A stretch of DNA of 64,000 bases from Carnegiea gigantea (taxonomy: Eukaryota > Streptophyta > Magnoliopsida > Caryophyllales > Cactaceae): NCBI GenBank assembly GCA_029747015.1, contig JAKOGI010001247.1:17501-81500 (forward strand). Direction: 5' to 3'. The stretch's first letter is position 1; each line of letters begins with the position of its first letter. A model generated the notes under the pieces. It worked only from the letters and a program-made list of their open reading frames with translations, had not been told where the DNA came from and did no database searches. Positions 57,164 to 64,000 of this stretch are shown piece after piece. Both the position numbers and the translations under genes were made by a program.

Positions 57164-58089
57164 CATTGAGTAAAAAAATTTTAAGGTTAGAGGATCTTAG
57201 AAAGATATCTTCCTTCTCCCTTTGGTACTTCCATAAGAGGGGTTGTATTCATGGGTCGTATACCCCTGAAGTCCAAAGACTTTTAGACTCGGTTTCAATT
57301 TATAACTTATGCAGAGTAGTAGTAACTTGCTTTATCAGGACAAGGTCAAGTTCATAAATCATAACAAAAGAAGATCTCCTTAACAGGAGATTCACAAATT
57401 TTGTGCAATTTTTGATCCTATCATATTGGGGAGCATTCTATTTTCTTTGTCCACAACAACATTTTGTTGTAGATTTTTAGGATACCTAGCTAATAAACTA
57501 TTCATTTTTCATCACAATATCCACCAAATTAAAATAATGCTGGCAAATATTTCACAACAGTTTGGTCTTTGAGGCTTTGAGCTTGGGTTTAATTGATTTT
57601 CAACCAAACTCACATGTTTTCTGAAGCAACTTGTCAGTTCAGATTCATATGACTAAAAAACAAAAGGACCAAATCAAGTGAAAATGTGATGAAACATAGA
57701 AACTCCATGCCTTATTATCACATTCATCGGATCTTAAATGTTGAAATGAATTAGCTATAAAAGAAATCAAGCTCCTAGTTAAATGGTTTTCTTGTTATTT
57801 TCTTGTCAGACAATGTTCACAAGCAGGCTAGTCTAGAACAAAAAATAAATATTTCTCATCATGATATGTGAATATGGAAAAACAAACTCATAAGTAGAAC
57901 AAATATCTAATCCATTGCAAGCAAACCATTTCGAACAATAGTAGAAACAATACTAACAACGTTTTTTAAAACAACTGGGTTTCAATGCTATGAAAATAAT
58001 CAAATCAAACATAATGTTAATAAAACAAACATGCACATTATTCGATCGAATCTTCGGCACAAGTAGGATTTCACATAGGATAGAGTTTC
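57164..58089 (-). other. Decayed copia integrase region
   Basis: Sits between protease and RT pieces, where integrase is expected. No HHCC or DDE motif is readable. Confidence 0.35.
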
Positions 58090-58265
58090 ACTTGCTATGA
58101 AACACTAACTTGTATGTTTCGATTTCTCTAACAACCACCTTATTGTTGTCTCCACATGTGACCTTATTAAACCATGTAAGAATCCGTTGGAAGCCCAGTA
58201 AAGCTTCATGGTTGGTTCTGATTCCTGAACCTATAATCCACATAGGATTAGCTTTAGAAAGAAGA
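58090..58265 (-). pseudogene. Copia protease fragment, active-site Asp lost
   Basis: Minus strand reads ANPMWIIGSGIRTNHEALLGFQ and later VVVREIETYKLVF. The copia protease motif is WIIDSGATNH; here the catalytic Asp is Gly (GAT to GGT). Confidence 0.65.
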
Positions 58266-58269
58266 ATAT

Positions 58270-58800
58270 AACTAGCAAGACAAAAGTCACTCGGAGATAT
58301 TGCTTCTTAAGCTCAATGCAATCACGAGTATGACGACTCATTCGATCATAGTTGAAGCACCTAACTTGCATTAAATCCTTCTTCCTTGAACATTTTTCTT
58401 TGGCTTGTTGGTCATGCTCAGGTTCCTTATTTGACTGTGCCTAGCCAATCTTGTTCCCTTGGTTCTTTCACTTAGAACCATTCCTTGAATTAGAGGTTGA
58501 CATGTGCACTTCTGGACTTGTCATTTCAGCCGCGTCTTATCGCTCTTCCTCTTGATCAAGTCATCGCCTGATGTGCTTGAAAGTAACGATATACTTAGTT
58601 CGAGCAAAAACCATCATAATATGATCCCAGTCATTAGGCAAGGAGTGGACCACGGCATGAACTTGTTGCTCATTAATCAATTCATAGCCCATGTCAACCA
58701 TTCACTAATTATGTTTGACAAATGCCTCAGACACTCCTCAGAGAGACATGTAAGCTCTTCTTAAAATTGTCAAACCTAATAACAAGAGAACTAATTCTGG
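58270..58800 (-). pseudogene. Copia gag fragment
   Basis: Minus strand reads GYELINEQQVHAVVHSLPND, WDHIMMVFARTKYIVTFKHI and a EEE-rich segment, the UBN2 gag pattern. It ends with CFNYDRMSRHTRDC, a CCHC knuckle whose second Cys has become Tyr. Several stops. Confidence 0.7.
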
Positions 58801-60874
58801 CAGTTACGACAATTGATAGGTTGCTTGTAAAACATGAAAGTTTAACACTCAAAATAAAAATACACATATGTCTAATATTTTAGCACACACTTATCAATGT
58901 AACTTGGCAACAATCGGAAGAGCTAATATATACAAACATAGACTCTAAAGCCAAAAGTTCATATATAGTTCCTAACCATCGTCGTAGAAATGAATGTTTT
59001 AGTGTAATTCACTTTGTCATTCCGTTCCAAGTTACCTTAACACTTAACACACATTGAAATATTCTAAAATCAATTCTCAAATTTTTATATGCCAGCCTCA
59101 TGAATATTTCAAGAAAATCCAACAGATATCCATTAATATATGAAAAAGGATTTAAACATTTTAGGCATAATTAATGTTTAAAAAAATTCTGAAAAATGTA
59201 TTTTTGAGAAATTTCAATGTCCTCTCTCCTAACTTATTTAGGGAGGGTATATAAATTTCACAGATAACTATGGAGCTTACTACATATGAAATATATATTG
59301 TCATGATGTGCAACAGACTTCTTATGAAACAAACATATATACTTCTTATGTAATCACATGAACTTCAACAGGAATCAAATATGCCTAAATAGAGAAACAT
59401 AAAAGATTCACAACAATAAAGAGAATATTTCACCCAAGAATGATGATGTCAAATATCACATCAACTGTATACTCACAAAAAGAGTATTAAGGCATATCAT
59501 ATTCCATTTCATGCATTTATAATAAATTAATATGGCAAAAGTTCCAAATGAGACTTTGAACAAAAAAGTGCCTGAAAAATCCAAGAAACATCAAAAGATT
59601 CCCATAACCTTATGGCCAACAAGTCAACCCTTTTGGTTACCCACAGCCAATCCTTTGGTCAACTTTGAAAGGATTTTAGATTTTGGGCAATTATTTTTTT
59701 ATTAAGAAAAAAAAGGTGTTGCATTTTCTGGTCAAATGCCTCGCACGTGGAGGTTTGAAAACTCGTCCCTAACCTATAATAGACCTGGTCTGGACACGAA
59801 AGGGGTCATGTTGACTTGCAGGTCAACCTAACACCAAAACACCTTTTTTCGTTCAAATTAATGCAATTCACCAATAGGAATCTATTCTAAACTTGTACTA
59901 CGGTCGATTTGGACAGGCAATGTGTGGAAAACTAGGTGAAAAATGACCCCAAATTGAGTTTAATGGTCGAAAAACTGTGCAATGTACTAGTGCCCTTCTG
60001 ATGAATTCCGGCCAAGTTTCGATGGTTTATCAACTTAATTTAGAGCATTTTTGCTCATATTTTCATGGGTAACAAAAACCACAAAGCAACAACAAGTGAT
60101 GAAATTTTCAAATAAGCCCTAGCAAGCAATGGGATTCAATAGCCAAAAACTAGGACACAATTGCCCAAACTTGCCTAATAATTTAGGGAATCGAGGTCAA
60201 AAATAAGTAATCAATGAAAACCATATATCAATTTCGAAAATAAATGGCTAAAATAGCTCAAAATCAAGTCTGATTTTTTAAACCCTAACCCTAAGTGTCT
60301 GTAAGAAATTTTTCATAATTTTCTGGCCAATTTTCGATCAATTCTTAGCATGGGTTGGGGGCTTTTACTTAGAATTTCATGTGCAATGAAAAGCACCAAC
60401 TAATTGCAGCAAACATCACCCAAAAAAAATGAAATGGAATTGCCTTTTTTGACCCAAAACCCTAATTTTACCAGCAACTTCTTTGCCAAAATTCAGGCAT
60501 TTGTTTATCAAATTGACTGATAATGAAGGGCTTTTGGTCTAAATATAAAGGTTAAGGTAACCCATAGATCAATTTCAAGTTATTCGAATGAAATCATTAG
60601 TTGATAAACCAAGTTTATGGTTTGATATGTGAAAAACCTTGGAATTTCAAATTACAATTGCTTGCATAAAATATAGATGTAATAGATTAAATTAAAGCTC
60701 TCATCAAACTCTGCCAGTATCCAAAATTTAATAAGATTACACGAAGAAATTGCATATGAAATAACGTCATGCGTTTTCGAGTATAAAAATGAATAAATCG
60801 AAAAAGAAACCAAAACTTTGGCACGAATTTCAAGAAATCTATATAAGTAATCCAATAAGGAAACAAGCCAATTG
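58801..60874. other. Unassigned 2-kb stretch in copia remnant
   Basis: AT-rich, no domain. Copia gag normally starts close to the primer-binding site, so this may be a further insertion, but I find no ends for it. Confidence 0.3.
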
Positions 60875-61440
60875 AATCTGATACTAATGGAGGAATTAAT
60901 ATACCAAATTAAGCATAAACAAACTTACCTTAATCTCACAATGGAAGACGATCGGACCTTAGCTTTGAATCACTAGCTAAGGAAGGAACTCACTATTTCG
61001 AGAAACATTCACAATCCTAGAGCCTAAGAACCCTAGGGTTTTGTGCAAAAACCTCTCTTCAGAGAATCGTCTGTATTTCTTATATGTGTCTTTCCTCTTA
61101 GACTAGTCCCTTTTTATATTAAATAGACCAATCAAGGAAGTGGGGCTTCTTAGGTGGCTAAGCTATCAACTTATTATGTGGATTGGGCTCACACCCCTTA
61201 TGGGTGTATTATGCCCTAAGTCCGATATATACTATTGGATGGTCTTGGCAACTTTGATGGTAATAGAATAAAATTATTCTTTTCCTCACTTCGTCTAGTG
61301 AGTGATTTAACTATAACATCAATTTGTTTGAGTTAGATTTATTCACAGATTTCTTTTTCGCTTCTGGTTGTTTCTTCATCTAAGTTTTGCACTTTATGCT
61401 TTGCTTTTCCATTGTATATTTACTGCAATTGATAAAAGGA
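60875..61440 (-). repeat. Primer-binding-site-like sequence and LTR-like region of copia remnant
   Basis: The minus strand at 60875-60886 reads TAGTATCAGATT, close to the initiator-Met site TGGTATCAGAGC. Next to it, from 60888 TG rightward, is LTR-like sequence with short T/A-rich promoter-like stretches (about 61100-61130). Confidence 0.4.
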
Positions 61441-61455
61441 AATCAAATTGTTAGG

Positions 61456-61458
<3 letters not shown>

Positions 61459-61550
<92 letters not shown>

Positions 61551-61584
61551 ATATATATATATATATTGTGTATATATATCTATA

Positions 61585-61626
<42 letters not shown>

Positions 61627-61637
61627 GTGTATATATA

Positions 61638-61694
<57 letters not shown>

Positions 61695-61730
61695 CTATCT
61701 ATATATCTATTATACATGTACATATATATA

Positions 61731-61782
<52 letters not shown>
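61459..61782. repeat. AT/GT microsatellite, about 320 bp
   Basis: Long (TA)n runs with an internal (GT)n (61474-61492) and short interruptions (ATGTATGTATG, ATCTATC). All ORFs here are translations of the repeat. Confidence 0.97.
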
Positions 61783-61783
<1 letters not shown>

Positions 61784-61799
61784 CTAATGGATATATACA

Positions 61800-62560
61800 T
61801 TGCATCTTGGTTGTAACCTTGGTATTTACTATTGACCTTTATCTTGTTATAACACAGTTGATGCTGTTTTAATGACCAAGGTCATACATCATCATAGATA
61901 ATAGGTTAATTGTGAGGATTTTTACCTCCTTTGTAAAAGCATGGTCACATACGCAAAGATCTCTAGTAGTGGTACTAATGGTTCAACCCCTTCATAAGAG
62001 TTCTTATATCCCGATGACTTGATTCTATTTGTCCAACAAAAGAGAATTACACATATTTTTAATGCGTTTGTATTTGAGGAAAAAGCGAGCAAAATATATG
62101 ACTATATAATTCTTGAAATAAATATTTCATAGGAGTTTGTATGTAACACAGATTTGAAACTAGTGTATTATATAAGTGATTAATACATAAAAGAGGTTTG
62201 CCTATATCCTTCCAACGATAATGGCATAGAGAAAATATCTGAGAATAAAGTATCAAAAATGTAAGCATGTAATCTGAGGAGTGGCCATAACACGGCACTT
62301 GTGCGCGTAAGATTTCCTGCCTTTTCTTGGAAAATCGATGTCCTAAATTTGATTAGATATGATGTGCTTGTTACTCTAGCTTAGCTATAATTGGCATATA
62401 ACTAGAGATTCTAATCTAGAGTCATATTTTCCACCACAAGATGACCTGCAGATCAAACACACACTCATAACATAGTACATACTCTTAGAATTCATTGTAG
62501 AAGCTCATAGTTATTTGTTAACATAGTTTTTGTCATCCTTTGAGCTGGTGTTGAAATCAA
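61800..62560. other. No recognisable feature
   Basis: AT-rich, short ORFs only. Confidence 0.4.
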
Positions 62561-62599
62561 GTCACCTATTATTTTAGCCTAATTCTAATATGAGAAAAG

Positions 62600-63500
62600 C
62601 AACAAAACGACTTAACATGACTAGTTAAACTAATTACTCACTTATCCTAATCTAAACATAATTAATTAAATAAATCTAAGATAAAACACAATTAACACAA
62701 TCAATACATTATTATAACTAACAATAGACTAACAAAGTATCTCATTTGTGGGTCGAATTATACTTATTCTCACTAATCTAAACTATTAAAAACTCAAACT
62801 TTGAGATTAGAAGAATGAGAGTGGATAAGGGAGTAGAAGGATCACTAGCAAAGCAAAGCACCAATTTCAATCAATCAACAAGCAAAAGTATGTAAATTTG
62901 GGGATTAAAAAAGTAAAACAAACTTAGCAAAGTAAGAACTTGAATGAAAATGAACGTTAAAGAGAGAGAAAGAAAGCAAATTGCATCCAAACTTCATTCA
63001 TCTTAAAATGTGGCTATGAATTAAACTAATTCTACATTAATCTCTCCTATAACCGTAGGCCAAACCTAAAAATGCTGCTAGAAAACCTGATCTAAAACCC
63101 CACTTAAAAGCGAACTCCTTGCACAAATAGGGAAGGGGATTTATATAGATCTCGAAGTAGCGATTTCATATGACCGTGCCATGTGGTACAGGCAGACCAT
63201 GCCAAATTGCTAGATTATGGGACAAGAACAAAACCAAAAAGGGTTTTGGCATGGTAGGTTGTGCCAAATTTCTGCATTATTCTTCTTCCTTGTTTCTTTA
63301 GCAGTTTTTGCCCTCGATGATCTAGCCTTGTTTCATGGTTATCCCAGGTTAACGAGTCTAACTTTCAGCACATTCACAGCCATTATCCACCATTTGAGCA
63401 TTTGTCCTTATTACCTTCAAAACCAACAAAAAACTAATAAGGCACCTAATTTAGGGACAATTCTTAGTAGAATAAGATATAAAATTCATGCATATTGAGG
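62600..63500 (-). repeat. Candidate Athila-like LTR remnant
   Basis: Resembles the E2/E3/E4 LTR layout on the minus strand: a TATA-like CTATATAAATCCCC at 63133-63146, palindromic GGCATGGT/ACCATGCC motifs at 63170-63260, and, just outside, GCTTTGCTTGTTCTCGAGCAAAAC, similar to the sequence next to the polypurine tract in E2 (CTTTGCTAGTCCTCGAG). No second copy in the window. Confidence 0.35.
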
Positions 63501-63866
63501 TCGAACAAACACCGACACAAAGGCTTTGCTTGTTCTCGAGCAAAACAAAACAAAACAATTAAAACCTAACTCACTTTTCTAGGAATCACTGTTGTATTTA
63601 GCATATGCAACGAGCCCTATTTAGCACATACAACAAGCCCTTTAACCCTAGGTGAATTCCATTTCAGACCTCAAGGTTAGGGTAAATAGATTTCTGAACC
63701 CACAACTTTAGAAACAATTTTTCGGTCCATCCAACTTTGAGGCGAATAATTTCTGGGATCAACCTTAACCAAACTAACTTTTTAAATTATAGGTAGTACC
63801 CTAGGCTTTTCAACTTTACATTTGTAACCCCAACCCTTAAAGTAATAGTGAAACTCCTCTTTAATT
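63501..63866. other. Unassigned sequence near the right edge
   Basis: Possibly tail of the preceding LTR element and then the LTR end of a new element. Two near copies of AGCCCT..TTTAGCA(C/T)AT at 63597-63640. Confidence 0.3.
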
Positions 63867-63880
63867 TGGTATCAGAGCCA
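63867..63880 (+). other. Primer-binding site (initiator tRNA-Met) of an element running off the right edge
   Basis: TGGTATCAGAGCCA, 14 bases fully complementary to the initiator tRNA-Met 3' end. The preceding sequence does not end in CA, so an LTR boundary is not confirmed. The remaining 120 bp hold no ORF. Confidence 0.5.
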
Positions 63881-64000
63881 CGTGACCAAAAACAGTTAAG
63901 ATAATTAAGCTAATTAATAGTTAATTAAGCTAATTAACTGCATTTAAGGCTTGAATCATCACCTACTTGCCCTGCTTCTAATTATTCACATTTTCTTCAC

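Larger units (their letters stand above)
54503..61440 (-). mobile_element. Old Ty1/copia remnant (composite)
   Basis: Minus-strand pieces of RT (55350-55760), protease (58090-58265), gag (58270-58800) and a primer-binding-site-like sequence (60875-60886) followed by LTR-like sequence. The order fits a copia element read right to left. Every domain carries stops and lost key residues. It is interrupted by a MITE at 56566-57155. The left limit is uncertain. Confidence 0.6.

Noticed and set aside
61448..61816. 122-codon Ile/Tyr-rich ORF
   Set aside because: Translation of the AT/GT microsatellite.
1..64000. tRNA, rRNA or host protein genes
   Set aside because: No cloverleaf-like or rRNA sequence and no non-transposon coding frame noticed; tRNA matches are limited to primer-binding sites.

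Overview
The window is plant nuclear DNA made almost entirely of retrotransposons, and I see no host gene. It contains Ty3/gypsy elements of the Athila, Tekay/Del (chromovirus) and Tat types, plus Ty1/copia remnants. Primer-binding sites match the 3' ends of plant tRNA-Asp and initiator tRNA-Met. This fits gene-poor, probably pericentromeric, heterochromatin of an angiosperm with a large genome. The species cannot be named from the sequence.

The first 42.6 kb is a five-deep nest. The outermost element is a minus-strand SIRE/Maximus-like copia remnant (call it S; 1-2927 plus 42209-42622). Into its 5' LTR went an Athila-like minus-strand element, E4 (2928-42208). Into the integrase C-terminal region of E4 went a second Athila-like minus-strand element, E3 (8556-38599, target-site duplication GGAAG). 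Into the 5' LTR of E3 went a plus-strand Tekay-like chromovirus, E1 (14693-37967, duplication CTCTC, 3.6-kb LTRs). Into an open reading frame in the E1 leader went a third Athila-like element, E2 (18551-29036, duplication GCATG), a close relative of E3. Three of the four insertions have exact 5-bp duplications, and host sequence or reading frame continues across them. The order of insertion is therefore fixed: S, then E4, E3, E1, E2.

E1 is the best preserved element. Its protease-side coding and a 1040-codon pol (RT, RNase H, integrase with D,D35E, chromodomain) lie in one frame, with a few stops in gag and at the PR/RT junction. It also carries an extra tryptophan-rich ORF of about 228 codons between the primer-binding site and gag, which I cannot assign to a family. 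E2 keeps the integrase motifs, but its RT active-site Asp is changed to Tyr and gag has stops. E3 and E4 have both lost RT, RNase H and the integrase core by separate internal deletions, so three of the four nested gypsy elements look non-autonomous.

From 42.6 to 50.9 kb lies a degenerate minus-strand Tat-like gypsy element: gag, PR, RT with a YIND box, two RNase H regions, and integrase with lost catalytic residues. It has a 58-bp tandem array and a plus-strand (antisense) coiled-coil ORF remnant beyond pol. From 50905 to 54497 is a solo LTR of a diverged Tekay-type family. From 54.5 to about 61.4 kb is an old minus-strand copia remnant interrupted by a 590-bp hAT-like MITE. A long AT/GT microsatellite (61459-61782) and further LTR-like sequence fill the right end, where an initiator-Met primer-binding site at 63867 suggests that another element starts.
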